A stretch of DNA of 64,000 nt from Todiramphus chloris collaris (GCA_025345505.1 JANVCC010000152.1:3171318-3235317), one strand, 5' to 3'. Counted from the stretch's first letter, positions 24,641 through 37,082 are shown. Notes: a model not told the origin generated them from the letters alone. Numbers and translations are program-made.

Positions 24641-25230
24641 TCATAGAATCACAGAATGGTAGGAGTTGAAAGAGACCTCTGTAGATCATCAAGTCAAATC
24701 TCCCTGCCAGAGCAGGATCACCTAGGGCAAGCCACACAGGAACAGATCCTGGTTGGTTTTGAAAGTCTCCGGAGAAGGAGACTCCACAACCTTTCTGGGC
24801 AGCCTGTTCCAGGGATCTGTCACCCTCACAGTAAAGGAGTTTTCCCTTATGTTGAGATGGATCTTCCTGTGTTCCAGTTTGTGACCATTAATCCTCATCC
24901 TATCACAGGGCACAGCTGAGAAGAGACTGGCCCCTTCTACGTGACATCCACTCTTCAGATATTTGTAAACAGTAAGATCCTCTCTCAGTCTTCTCTTTTC
25001 CAGGCTAAACAGCCCCAGGGCTCTCAGACTTTCCTTGTAAGAGAGATGTTCCAGTCCCTTCATCATCCTTGTAGCTCTGTGCTGGACTGTCTCTAGTATT
25101 TCCCTGTCTCTCTTGAACTGGGGAGACCAGAACTGGACACAATACTCCAGATGTGGCTTCACAAGGGCAGAGCAGAGGGGGAGGAGAACCTCCCCTGACC
25201 TGCTGCCCACGCTCTTCTTAATGCACCCCT
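24641..25230 (-). mobile_element. CR1 LINE, 5'-truncated, minus strand
   Basis: It begins on the + strand with TCATAGAATCACAGAATGGT, the near-perfect reverse of the CR1 terminus, followed by AGGAGTTGAAAGAGACCTCT and ATCATCAAGTC. It then extends through the 3' UTR into the C-terminal reverse-transcriptase region. This copy keeps the longest unbroken CR1 open frame in the window (24722-25210), which suggests it is one of the younger insertions here. Truncation falls just upstream of the segment encoding the conserved PHLEYCVQFW motif. No target-site duplication is evident, as is usual for CR1. Confidence 0.95.
24722..25210 (-). pseudogene. CR1 ORF2 C-terminal fragment (reverse transcriptase tail)
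   Basis: An open frame of 162 codons whose product carries hallmarks of the end of CR1 ORF2: LVKPHLEYCVQFWSPQFKRD, then LETVQHRATRMMKGLEHLSY, then LGLFSLEKRRLREDL, and near the end DPWNRLPRKVVESPSPETFK. This is the thumb and C-terminal part that follows the catalytic core. The catalytic palm motifs and the endonuclease domain are absent because of the 5' truncation. The methionine taken as its start lies inside the original frame and is not a true start, so no product is expected. It was once part of the enzyme that copied CR1 RNA into the genome. Confidence 0.9.
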
Positions 25231-28200
25231 GTCTATCATTCCTTTTTTATTTCTCTACCTATAGTTTTGCCAGAGGTCTTGGCTACCTGGCTACACATGT
25301 GACAGCCATCATTACTGACAGCTCACAACCTTCCTTCTCTTCTTCATCTGCTCCTATCCCGTGTCCTACTGCCATGTATGATGCCATACATTTTGACCAA
25401 GGGGACCTGTGACCAGGCACTCAGTACATCTTGCATACCTCAAAAATGAGACATAAAAGTAATCATTGTTCAGTGAGCATGAAAGTGAAGGTAGTGACAA
25501 GTTTTCTTGATTCTCTTTCATACACTTTAATGAGTCTGTTGGTTTTGCTCTGAAATCATTCATGGTGCATACATGATAAATATTTGTTAAACAAAATCTA
25601 CTTCATCACCTGGGTCATATGTTATCTAGATTGTAGATAATAATTGTCAAAAATGAGAGAGAGGCATACAGGAAAAATATAGGTACTGTAGGTAATTATT
25701 TGTGTAACTTTCAGCAGATAATGAAATTAAATAATTTTGAATATGTAATTTTGTTAATCACTAAATATATTTACATAATCCTTTTTTTCACAGTGATTAT
25801 AGGATTTGTGCGGCAAGAGTTACTTTACAGCAACATATTATTTATCTCCCCATTTGGTATTCCATTTTTCAGCATAGATGGCTTTTATTTCTGATTCTCT
25901 CTTGCATTTGCAATCACATCTTTTCCTAAGCAGCACTGTTCAAAGCTGAGAGGTGCTCTGGGGAATTAGCCTTACTGTATGTACTAGAATTTTAAGCTTT
26001 ATGCAAAGTTATTTGCTATCAGTGCTTAATATCCTGCACATCCCTAAAATAAATTGGCAGTTTCTAAGAGCTTCTGCAGTTGGAGGATCTGACAGAGTAA
26101 AGAAACACAGTATAAATGTTGGTGTTTTGTTCCCCTTCACTCTTGTGTTTGTAATGTCAACATATTGTCTTTGAGCTTTTGAAGAGACTTGGGCAAATAA
26201 TTTTCAATGGTTCACTCCATAAACTTTGCCTGATGTTTGTGTTTGCAGGTAGGCTGCAAAGCTCAGGTCTCTTCAAGAAGGTATTTAAATACTCTGTAAA
26301 AGAGTGCCTCCTGCCTTCAATAAGTCAAATCCCAAGTTTGAAATTAAGCATGAGTTTAAAGCAACAAAACTTTTATGTAGCAGATTACCTGGCCTCCTCT
26401 CTAGTATGCAAGAGCCCCTTATAGTGTCTTAAGTAAATAAAGGCACAGCAGTGTAGCAGCATAGTAATGAGCATGCTGTCTTTTGTCTCTGCAAAGATCC
26501 TAGGAATGACATGGTGAGTATTGCACATTGCAAAGCAAGAGTGAAGAAAGCAGCTTGAAAGGAATCTGTCCACTGGGAAAGTTTTTCTGGCTTTCTGCTA
26601 GTCAGTGTCTTTGAGGCATAAAACGTTTTCTTCAAAATCTTAGTCTCTAGTAATATAACTAGTAGCTGGAGCCACTTATCTAAGTGGCTGGTGCATCTTT
26701 CACTGATTGCTGGCCACTGTGTCATCATGCAGCAAGAAGTTTCACTGTTGCACCTCAGTGCATTGTGGTGATGGCACAGCTATTAGCCCACAACATGGCA
26801 TTAATGGGGCTCTTGTGTGAGCCACATCTCCTTAAACACTTCTTACTTGATGAATTTACCCAAAAGTCATAGGAATACATATTTTACTTATAAGAAAAAG
26901 CATTTCTCATACTTTTTAATTTTGGGTTTTTTTTTTGTAATGGCTTCTATAACTGTGTTGGAAGAGGAAATAACCATGGGTTATTGTGTCTGGGTCTCTT
27001 TGTGTGTCTGGGTCTTTTCCTGCTCAAGTGTTAGATTTATACCAATGACTTTCAATGAAATGAAAATCAACCCTCTCTAGGCAACCAATTTCACATAAAC
27101 ACTGATTCTGTTTTCATTTAGATAGGTTTGTTCATGTCACAGGAATAATTCCAGTTTTCTCCATGGTAACTTTAACCAGAATCTGTCCTTTAGTATTTCA
27201 TAAATCTTCATTTTGCAACTCTATTTCAACAATTAGTGTAAATGAGGAAGTCTTGAGCTGGGATTTTTGCTACCTATCTTGAGCTTTATTCACCATTTAT
27301 TTTTATTTATTTCCCAGATAAAAGTAAAGCTAAACTTCCAAGAACACGAGTTTCCTTATGTGTTTAGAGATCTGAAAAGAAACTGCAAGGAACTAGACAT
27401 CTCACAAGTTAAGAATTTATCTTAAAATATGGACAGTTTTAACTTTTTTTTTTTCAACCTACATATAGGACAAATCTCAGTCTGAAGTCTCCTCCATCAG
27501 ACATGCTCCTGCTGTTACACTCTTTTCTATTATGATTAATAACGTCTGAAATCTGAAACCAAGTCAGCTGCACTATAATAAACTTGGTATCAATTTTACA
27601 GGTCACAAATAACCATGTAATACAATAACCCTCTATATGTTCCAGACCAACGTGGGACCACATGCTTGTGGGGAGCAATGACTGGGTAATTTCATGAAGA
27701 ATGAAGACCATATTAAGCGAAAAGACTCTGAAAGCTGAAAGCATTTTCTGCAGGAGAGCAGGAATCAGGGTCAGAAAAGGAAAGCATGTTTCCCAGAGAT
27801 GGTTACTTTTAATGGTATGAACTATCCTCAGTCTATAAAAAGTGTACGCATTTTGGACTGTGTCCAAATAATGAATAATTCATCCTGAAGAGAAAGAACA
27901 TGAACAGTTAAAGAACATGACATCAGACTAGAAATGGTCAGTCAGAAGATCAGTGAGGGAAGGTTGAACAATAAAGTTTCCTTTGAAGATGAGATTTGGG
28001 ATCAGATATAAGGTGCTCTAGCTCAATTACAATTAATACTATAGTCTATAAGAGATTGTGCAAAGAACCAGGAACATCACATAAAAACCTATGAAAATAC
28101 TCAAAAGAAGGAAAGGATTATGTGTTCCATACCTAGCCTGTAAAGTGATGTGGTTAAGTGAGATTCTCAGCTTTCTTTTTGTTTAAGAAAATTAAATTTC

Positions 28201-28401
28201 TTTGGTCACAGGTGTACAGAACAGCTTGAAAATGTGAACCAAGTGAACCCTACACACTCAGAAGTCAGAAGACAAATAGTGTCCTTTTTCTCATTTAAAA
28301 TTAATCTTATGTCTGCAAAAGAAAGCTGCACAGGTTTTTTATATCTGCCTCTCAATTGTTCTTCAGTTTGATCTAGAAAAATTATATATACATATATTAT
28401 A
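25231..28401. other. Non-coding stretch
   Basis: No gene is recognised. The longest open frame is 27454-27867 on the minus strand (137 codons), with no known domain. On the minus strand an 11-base A run lies directly past its end (27444-27454). Confidence 0.5.
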
Positions 28402-30088
28402 TTGAATGGTTTAGGTTGGAAGGTTCCTTTAAAGGTCATCATTTCAAACAGGTGATGGGGCATCCATTACTTCTCTGGGTAACCTGTTCCACTGTCTCAC
28501 AACTTTCACAGTGGAAGGATGGAAAGAAATGGATAGCAGGAAGGATCTTACCTAATAAATATCTAATCTAAATTTACTTCATCTTGAAAATGTTATTCCT
28601 CGTCATATTACTACAATCCCTGATAAAGAGTCTTTCTCAATCTTTCCTGTAGCCCCACTTTAAGTAGTAGAAAGTCACTATAAGGTCTCCCTGAAACCTT
28701 CTCTTCTCTATGCTAAACAACATTAACTGTCTTAGCTTGTCCTCATCGCGGAGGTGTTCCAGCCTCCTGATCATCTTTGTGCTCCTCCTCTGGACCCACT
28801 GGAGCAAGGCCATGTCTTTCTTATGCTGGTGGCTCCAGAGCTGAATGCAATACTTCAGGTGGGGTCTCATGAGAGTGAAATAGAGGGGGAAAATCACTTT
28901 GCTGGCCACACTTCTTTTGATGCAGCTTTCTGGGCTGCAAGCACACATTGCTGTGTCATATTCATTTTTTTATTCATCAATACCCCCAAGTCCCTCTCCA
29001 CAGATGTGCTTTCAATCTCAACACCCAGCCTGCATTTGCGCTTGGGTTTGCCCCAATCCAGGTTCAGGAACTTGTACTTGGCCTTGTTGAACTTCATGAG
29101 ATTCCATGGGCCCAGCTTGAAAACCTGTCAAGATCCCTCTGGATGACATTACTTTCTTCCAGAATGTCGACCACACCACACGGCTTGGTGTCATACACAA
29201 AATTGCTGAGAATGCACTCAATCCCACTGTCCATGTCAACAAGAAAAATGTTCATCAACACCAGTCCCAATACCAACCCCTGAGGAATGCCACTTTTCAC
29301 TGGTCTCCACTTGGACATCAAGCTGTTGACCGTAGCTCTATGAGTGTAACCACCTGGTCAATTCCTTATCCACCAAGTGGACCATCAGTCAAATCCATGT
29401 CTCTCCAATTTAAAGATAAAGATGTTGTGCAAGACAGAGTCAAATGCTTTGCACAGTTCTGTGTAGATGACATCAGTTGCTCTTCCCTTTCCCACCAACA
29501 CTGTAATCCCATCATAGAAGGCCACAATTTTTTTTTTTTTATCCTTAGTACAGCTATGTTGGCTGTCACCAATCAATTCCTTATTTTCCATGTGACTATA
29601 GCGTAGTTTCCAGGAGAATCCACTACATGATTTTTCTTGTAACAGAGGTGAGACTGACTGGCTTATAGCTCCCCAGGTTTTCTATGTTAAAAATGAGGGT
29701 GATGTTTTTCCTTTTCCAGTCAGGGGGAACTTCATAGGACTGCCACAACTTCTCGCATATGACGGATAGTGCCTTAGCAAATTCATCTGCCCGTTCATCT
29801 CTCAGGACCCATCAATGCATCTCCCTAGGTCCCATGGACTTGTGCACCTTAAACTTCCATAGGTGGTCTCGAACTTGATCTTTTCTTAGAGTGGGCAGTT
29901 ATTCTTTCTCTTAGTCTCCACCTTTGCCTTCTGCAGCTTGGGCAGTGTGGCTGGAGCACTGTCTGCTGAAGACTGAGGCAAGAAAGTCATTGAGTAACTC
30001 AGTCTTCTCCCTGACATGTAACCAGGTCTCCTGTTTTCTTCCAGAGAGGGTTCACATTTTCCCTAGTCTTCCTTTAACACTGATATAT
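28402..30088 (-). mobile_element. CR1 LINE, about 1.7 kb, minus strand
   Basis: The longest CR1 copy in the window. It reads from a degraded 3' end (GGTTTAGGTTGGAAGGTTCC, then TTTAAAGGTCATC) back through the 3' UTR, the reverse-transcriptase C-terminus, the palm motifs and on to the RT N-terminal part near CCCTAGTCTTCCTTTAACAC. The terminal ATTCTATG repeat has been replaced by a TATATTATATTGA stretch. Part of the 3' UTR seems deleted between 28441 and 28451, where the text jumps from TCATCATTTCAAACAG to GATGGGGCATCC. The 5' truncation abuts a TA-rich stretch. The internal frame is broken at several places. Confidence 0.93.
28637..29591 (-). pseudogene. Broken CR1 reverse transcriptase
   Basis: Remnants of the RT domain are spread over three frames. 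29385-29591 carries ELCKAFDSVLHNIF, the catalytic-motif region with the first aspartate (usually DFxKAFDxV). 29094-29321 is in the same frame after at least one stop, with SGIPQGLVLGLVL and then FVYDTK where active CR1 has FADDTK, so a catalytic aspartate is replaced by tyrosine. 28894-29097 is shifted and carries KFNKAKYKFLNL and ERDLGVLMNKKMN. 28637-28948 is shifted again and carries LMRPHLKYCIQLWSHQHKKD and LFSIEKRRFQGDL. At least two frameshifts, stops and the lost active site make it dead. Confidence 0.9.
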
Positions 30089-32202
30089 ACTATGTATTAC
30101 TTATCAAGATATATACTATAGGCTACATATTATACATTACATACCATATATTAGTGCATAAATATATATGAAGTCGGTGGCTGTAATATTGTAAAAACAC
30201 TCTCCTGTCAAAAGATGTCCATCAGACTCCACAGATGGAATATTGGATCAGAACACTATTATAGAAGTTTGTTTGAGCATTTGAGTTAAACTAAACTACT
30301 GGAGGTAGTTCAGAAACCTTCCTCTTCTCTGTTATAATGCCTCTGATCTGACACCCAATCTATATGAATATAGGCAGATGAATTTTTCATTCTTTACTGT
30401 GGATAGCAATATTAACAACATAATTATTTCAATATGAAATTCAAATAATTTGAAAAGAAGTTACTTCAGATTAACTGTTTACTTTTGAAAATATTTAGCT
30501 TGTTTTTGTAAATGTAGCAACAGAAGACTTTTTATTTATAACCTTAAATTAATGTAGATTCTCCCTTTTTGGGTTTTTTTGGGTTTTTTGTTTGTTTGTT
30601 TGTTTGTTTTTGGTTTGTTTTGTTTCATTTTGTTTGTTTGGATTTTGGTTTTGTGTTTGTTTGTTTGGGGTTGTTTATTTTTGTTTATTAAGAATTTATA
30701 TTTGTTTTCATTCACTTCAGATGAACTCTTTGGTAAATTGAAGTTAATCTTGACATATTTCTTTTTTTCCTATACCAGATTGCAGCCACTGAAAAGAACA
30801 GATAAAATATCTCATTTAGTTGTAGGAAAAACCCCCTAGGATATACTATATAATCCATGCCTTCCCAATTACCTTTGTTGATCAAGACACTACTGAAGAA
30901 AATACTGGAGATCATACTGAGGTCATTGCAGTAATAAATGAAGGTTGAGAGTATATTTTGCATCATGTGTGCAGAAAAATTCAGACTGGCTCTTCTCCTG
31001 AAAACCAACACACTAGGAAGAATGTTGCTGAGCTATCAAACACATTTTGAAAACAGTATTTTTCTGCTCATCTTGTTCTTTTGCAACATGATCATACCAT
31101 TTCTGATGATGTGTTGCTAGTGAGGAAGTTTTGCTGTGGAAAAGATTCACACACATGGGCTGTTGATACCTTGAGGATCTCTAGTTCACACTACATAGCT
31201 CCGTATAAAGGGAACCACCAAACCTTTAAGATAAGTGAAGAAATTCAGACAGCCCTTTCCATCCCAAAAATTTCTAACTTCAGTTCCAAGGTTTAACATC
31301 AAAAATATAGTGCCCAGTGCAAAAATTTCACACTGTTGGAAGAGAGGGGCCATTCATGAGACTAAGCAAGACATTTGCATACAGTTGTCTATGTCTGAGG
31401 TAGGTTTACTACAAGTTCACTTTATAGTAAAAAAAAAAAAATTAATTCCTCACAAGCAGCATAGCATGTTCAGTAACATTCTTCTACACCATGGCTCTTT
31501 GCTTTATCAATTGCTTGCACCTTCCTCAGTTGCCTTTTGAAAGCAGCTCAAATATTCCTTTTCTGCCAGATACTAGCATTTTATGTCTTGAGCACTTGTA
31601 GAGTTATCTATATCTTTGGTTTATGTTTCAAAGGTTCTTGCAATTAAACTTCTGCTACAAAAACTTTCCTGTTTATCTGTTTGTAAATCTCACAGAAAAT
31701 GTCACTTAATTATAGAAAAACACTTTCTTCTGGCTGGTCTACTTGAACTGAGTGAGCTGGTTCATTTGTACAGCTCCTTCCTACTGTGAAGTTGGAATTT
31801 CTCTATTCACACAGTAGAGCTTATATATAGTCTGAAATACAGGACACTTAAATAAGTAGACTAGAAGATCTAATCAATATTGCTGAGAATTTAAGAAGAC
31901 TAAGGACCTTCAAGATACACATGGGAATGTGATTCAAGTGAGTATGGATTCTCCTGGTTTCCTGATTTGCTTCCTTCGTCTTTCACATCTGGTTTAAGTC
32001 TAACTTCTGTGTAGCCAGTGTCAATTCACCATCTGAGATTCACACCTCTGAAGGTATCTGCAGAAACCCTCTGGGTTAATATCTTAGATGGATCAGAGAT
32101 CACTTTTGGATACACAGAAGATTGAAGACAACCATTCGTCTGGATTCAGTAGAAATTTGAAGTCATTATACTCAAAAGCTGTGAAGGTCAATAACCATTT
32201 GA
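30089..32202. other. Non-coding stretch
   Basis: It starts with a TA-rich stretch (to about 30170) next to the CR1 5' truncation point and includes the TTTG-rich tract. No gene is recognised. Open frames reach about 100 codons without known motifs. Confidence 0.5.
30565..30688. repeat. (TTTG)n-rich low-complexity tract
   Basis: A T/G tract of about 124 bases made of TTTG, TTTTTGG and TTTTG units with few interruptions. It is unusually long and strand-asymmetric for this window. It causes the hydrophobic open frame seen there (rich in F, L, V and C), so that frame is not a gene. Confidence 0.88.
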
Positions 32203-32272
32203 AGGGTTGGAACTCGATGATCTTTGAGGTCCCTTCCAACTCAAGCCATTCTGTGATTCAATGATTCTTTGA
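32203..32272 (+). mobile_element. CR1 LINE terminal fragment
   Basis: GGGTTGGAACTCGATGATCT, TTGAGGTCCCTTCCAACTCA and CCATTCTGTGATTC are a near-consensus CR1 3' terminus in the sense direction, ending in TCAATGATTCTTTGAT, a slightly mutated terminal repeat. Only about 70 bases are clear. A little more decayed CR1 may lie just upstream (32180-32202). There is no coding content. Confidence 0.9.
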
Positions 32273-32559
32273 TTTCTCCAGGCATGTAATCTCTTCTGTT
32301 AGTTGGGACCTGACTCAATGCCATGGGAAATCAGCACTACATGCTTCCACTGGCTTCAGTGGTAGCAGATTATGTCCTTAATGGGTATGTGAATTACAAA
32401 AGAGTTAAATGTACAGGCTTTGAGGAGTGGTTTTATTGTATTCTTTTCCAAAGACATTTATTTTATCAGAAGAGTAAAGAATTGGTAGGCTGAGTATTTT
32501 AAATACAGCTTATAGCTTGTCATCGACACGCTTTAAAAGAGATCTGTGAGTTGAAATTT

Positions 32560-33650
32560 TTATTCTTCTCTAACCTCTTTTTTCTTCTTTTTTTCTTACA
32601 AAGAAAGTTGTAAAGCATACTTCAGTAGAGGAAGTTTGAAGGTTTTTTTTTTTTATATATTTTTGGTATGTATGGTTTTGACCATTATTTTTGATTACCT
32701 GTTCTGGCATGACTGAGATTTCCTGTAATATTTCTAATATTTCTTTTTCCTCCCTAGGGAAATTGTATGAATGCTTTTAACATTTGTCCTTTATTTTTAT
32801 TTTGTGAAAACTGAGGCAGGGAACTAATTTCATATCATTGCTGTATCTATTTCTTTGGTTAATAATATCTTAAATTTACAATATCCTAGCTTGTAATCTC
32901 CTTGGATGACCTTCCTGCCCTAACACATTTTTATTGCTTCTCTTTTTTCCTCTTGTGCTACTTTGCGTTCAGTCTTTTTGCTGATTTCTCCTTTCTTTTC
33001 TCTACACATTCTCATCTCTCCTTTCCATAATCCACATTTTATGTCTCACATTTGGTCCCTTCTTAACACTGATTACTTCATACAAAGCATTTTCCATTCA
33101 CATTGGCATCCCTTTTCCTTTGCAGTATATTTACTGGTAGGTAGCATACACATACACAACATTCCCTGAGGCAAACATGAATTTTACTTTGAATGCCTTC
33201 CAATTTCCCTCACTCGCCCCTTCCCTTCATGATTCTATTTCTTTCACTTTTACTCAACACGTTACATTTTAACAGAGCTTACTCCACTGAAATTGAACAC
33301 CCATATTTTTTCTCCTTTATAGTCTTGTTTTCTCCCTCCTTAGAAACGTAATTAGATTATTCCTCTATTTCCCCTGCTTCATGCACTTACATGCTGTCTA
33401 GAGCAATTAACCAAAAAGACATTCATGAAAGTTTCTTTTTACTTCTATTCTTCTATATTATATATAAAAATATTTTCTTACATTTTTTCTTTTTATTCTC
33501 TCAAAAGTCTTTCTCTTTTCTCACCGATGAACATTTTTCACTCGCTTTGTCTGCTCTCTCTGTGTTCCTTTTGTCTGTTCTCCACTTCCATTTAGTTGTT
33601 CTCTTTGAGAATTTTGCCACCGACTACAATGCAACCTGTGTTTGAACTCG
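32560..33650. other. Pyrimidine-rich, strand-asymmetric block
   Basis: Over about 1.1 kb the + strand is visibly enriched in T and C, with many TTTCTTTT, CTCCTTTC and TTCCTC runs. The strongest parts are 32560-32660, 32930-33140 and 33420-33600. Open frames there (33391-33645, with FFLLLFFYIIYK) reflect this composition. No tandem unit is evident. It may be a decayed CT-rich satellite or simply local composition. Confidence 0.6.
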
Positions 33651-36480
33651 CATAACTTTCTCCTGTGCCCATTAGCTTGACCTGTTAACAGCAAGAATCA
33701 AAGGTTGTAAGCGTGTGCCCTGTTGCTTGCAGTAAACTTGTTGGGCTCACAAGAAGAACAAAAAAATCTCTTCTTTGCTCAAATGAACTCTTGATCACTT
33801 CTACATGCCCTTCTCCATTCCACTACTCACAATGAATCTAGATAACCTCTGACCCATGACTGCATTCAGAGTTTGTCTAGACTAGGAAAACGGGGGCACA
33901 TTTTGATCTAAAAATGAATTAGAACACCTAGCATTAATTGTACATTAAGAGCGTCCATTAAAGGACACTCATGCAGACTGCCTGGGCACTATATATTCAG
34001 GGGCAAATTGAGATATGTGAACTTCCATATCTAGGTAGACTGTCTTAACTTCACCTCTGGGCTACAAGTTGACTTGGACTTCTCTTGCATTACTTCAGGC
34101 TACTTATCAGACTTTCTATCATCCTGCCCCAAATAAGAAAAAACCTTTCTAACTCTAGTTTCTAGGAGGTTAAAACTTTTGCCTGGCCTGCTTGTTCAGA
34201 TACCAGATCCCAGACAATGCTCCGTCCTGCCCAGACAAAGGCATTTATCCACTGTAGGATTCTTCTCGAACTGAAAGAAACTCATTTCCTCAGGTTTGTA
34301 AGTATTGCATAGCACTACAATAAATTGACTCTCAAAGTCAGCAGCTTGGCTCTCCCAGCACTCAACAAGTCAACACCTGTATACCTGTAGTTCTCTCCCT
34401 AGATATTTTCATTTACAAAATCTGACATCTTGTCTTGCTTGAAAATCACAGATTTATTCTCATGTAGGTATCTAATCCTCAATCTCCTGAACCTTAATCC
34501 TGTAGTCTACCTCTTCCCCAAAAATACTCTGTCGGGAAACAAAAGAGAACATAAAACAAAATGTAAAGACAGCCAGGAATCTGTACATTTAAAAACTCCA
34601 AATCAGTCCCATCTGTGGCATGGCTGAACAGCAATATAATATAAAAAGCATAAATAGAACCCATGCTTATCACTTACTTGAAAGATACTGGGTTTTAACA
34701 GAATCCCTTTCTTTATTTGATGATTTAAAAACATACAGATCTCAAAATTCAAACAAAAAAAGATATCTAATTATTATAGTTAATTATTAATACAGATAAA
34801 CAATTAATAGCACTAGAGTAAGTATGTTGAAGTCTTATTCAAATCTTCTGAAGCATTTAATCTTTCTGAGATCTAATTTAAAAGGAAGGGAGTATCATAG
34901 CCTAGCACGGTGAAAGTCTTCTCTTTCAGTTTTGTTACCTTAATCAACAGCCTGGACTTGACTATGTTTCCAAGCTCATATTCACCAGATGTAGCTCTAC
35001 TGAAATAAACTAAGTTAAATGATGTCATGCCAGAATGATATCAGCTTCTCACTGAGATTCTGCACTTCTTCAAGTTAGAGGAAAACTCAAGAAAAAAAAA
35101 ATAAAAAATTAAGCCAAAGCATTTATTCTAATTTTATGCAAGCATTGCTAAGGAAAGAATATCTGCTGAATCAGTCACACTCATACAGTTTATACTTTAC
35201 CATTTGTTTTAAAAAAACCAAGATTTTTTCTGATGTGAAGGAAGCTTGATTTGTTCTTCCTTGCAGGAAGAAGTCAAGATACTTTACAATTAATTACCAT
35301 AGTGCAACAAATCATACAAAAATGGTTTTTTTTGGCTAGACACATTATTCAATTTTTCATGAGAGCTAAGAGTGGAAATGAGAGAGGAAAATGTATGGGA
35401 ATCTCACATTTCTTTGCTGAAACTTAATGAAAAAAACAGATGGGAATTGCTAGTCTTTTAGCTAGAAGGAATAATATTTCTGAGTGCTGTGACTTTGTCT
35501 TTGCAGAGAGACGTTTGGTAGGTTTTTTTCATTATCTGGTGTCAGGAGATTATTATTCTGCTACTAGGGAGTGAAGGGATAGGGGCCTTTGTTTATGGGT
35601 TAGTGGATGTAAAGATCATTTAGCTTTTGATCACTGAAAGAAATATCTGTTATAGTGAGTATATGCTGTTTTGCTCACTTGAGGATCAGATATACAGTTT
35701 AGCTCAGGAACAAAATTTCATCACAGTATTAGAAAGACATTTTCAGAAGAGTTTAGCTCTCATTCAGGAACCAGAATAAAAGACACTGTCAGAAAAGTGA
35801 AGAACATGGCATTGTTAGGGCAAGGGCAGGGAGGTTGTCCGTTCCATTTTTCTCTTTATGTGTTAAGAAGCAAAGAGAGTGCTTTAGGTGCAATACATTC
35901 TCAATTTTATTTCTTCAAAACTGCCTCATTGATTTAAAAGCCCATGATCCTACGCATACACAGCTATGTGTGGTATAGCTTTGTATAGATTCCTGCAAGG
36001 TGGAACTGTCTTATATTGCCAACATTGTCATCTTTGATAAGCTGATAGCAGCTGAGATATTTTCTGATAAAACACTTTTAATCAAGGGAAGTTGCTAAAT
36101 AGAATGGGAAGTAAATAAAAGAGGACATAATTGTCTGGAGGTTTGCTTCCCTGCTGAGGACAAGCAGAGTCCTATCTGCTCTTTCCATCAAACATACAAC
36201 ATTTATATCAGAGGTTAGTGACACCTGGAATTATACAGCAAAACAGAAAAAAAAAATCAAAAAGCAAACCAATAGTTGAAAAGGATAGAGAGAGGAGGAA
36301 AATCTATTTTTTTACTAAAGATGGTAACTAGACAAAAGTAATTAAAAATTAGCAAAAAGAGCAGAAAGAGAGACAGAGAACTAGACCGTGACATCATTAT
36401 TTATGTTAGTAAAACAGCTTATTCAACAAGTGCTCTTTTCTTTCTGATGCAGAGCAATCTTTTTTTTATTGTAATTTTTG

Positions 36481-36558
36481 TTGCTGTAGCACAGGGGAAG
36501 CCCCTTTATGGGCCAATATTCACAAGGCCCTTATACTGTGAATAATAAAAGACAATTG
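36481..36558 (+). mobile_element. Possible L2-like relic
   Basis: GCTGTAGCACAGGGGAAGCC, then TATGGGCCAATATTCACAAG and GAATAATAAAAGACAATTG, resembles the segment that in old amniote L2-type repeats lies just before the ACAGTCCCTGCCC block seen at 21700. The match is weak and boundaries are approximate. Confidence 0.38.
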
Positions 36559-36613
36559 TTATTTTCTGAGGAGTCCCTTATGATGCAGGTACATTTCCCA
36601 CCATGCTGCTGTG

Positions 36614-36658
36614 AGGATAGGATAGGATAGGATAGGATAGGATAGGATAGGATAGGAT
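36614..36658. repeat. (GGATA)n microsatellite
   Basis: About nine uninterrupted copies of the pentamer GGATA. On the minus strand it reads TATCC and yields a repeated SYPIL peptide in one frame (36559-36768), which is an artefact of the repeat. A perfect array of this length is likely to vary in length between individuals. Confidence 0.95.
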
Positions 36659-37082
36659 GCCAGACCGTGCCCCAGAGGATGACCTTCCATCACCAAGTCT
36701 GAAAAACCCTTCTCCCCCTCAGCTTTGTGAAGAGGAACCCTGTTACTCCTTGGCCTTCCTGATGACAATGTGGGAACAATAGGTATCTTAGACTAAGATC
36801 TCTCTTATTACAGGATAGAGAGAGAGAAGGTAAAAAGCAAACTAGTTTCTTATGCTAAATTGTCAGGTATAAGTTACAAGTTATTTTATTTTATAAATCA
36901 AAGCTATAATTATCTCTGGTTTTGCTTTTCCATCTGTATCTTTTCCATATAGTAGATGATAGAATCAAAATAAGTTTCAGGACATCATATACAGCTCCCA
37001 TGGACAAAATTAGATCTCTAACAAATCCCAATTTTAGAAAAGTGACTTCTAATCTGGAGTGAACCACCTTAAATTTTCTTTC

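Larger units (their letters stand above)
32273..37082. other. Non-coding stretch with a pyrimidine-rich block
   Basis: No gene is recognised in 4.8 kb. It contains the pyrimidine-rich block at 32560-33650, an L2-like patch at 36481 and the GGATA microsatellite at 36614. An A-run interrupted by T lies near 35092-35107. Confidence 0.5.

Noticed and set aside
36559..36768. Frame with a repeated SYPIL peptide
   Set aside because: It is a translation of the GGATA microsatellite; nothing outside the array supports a protein.
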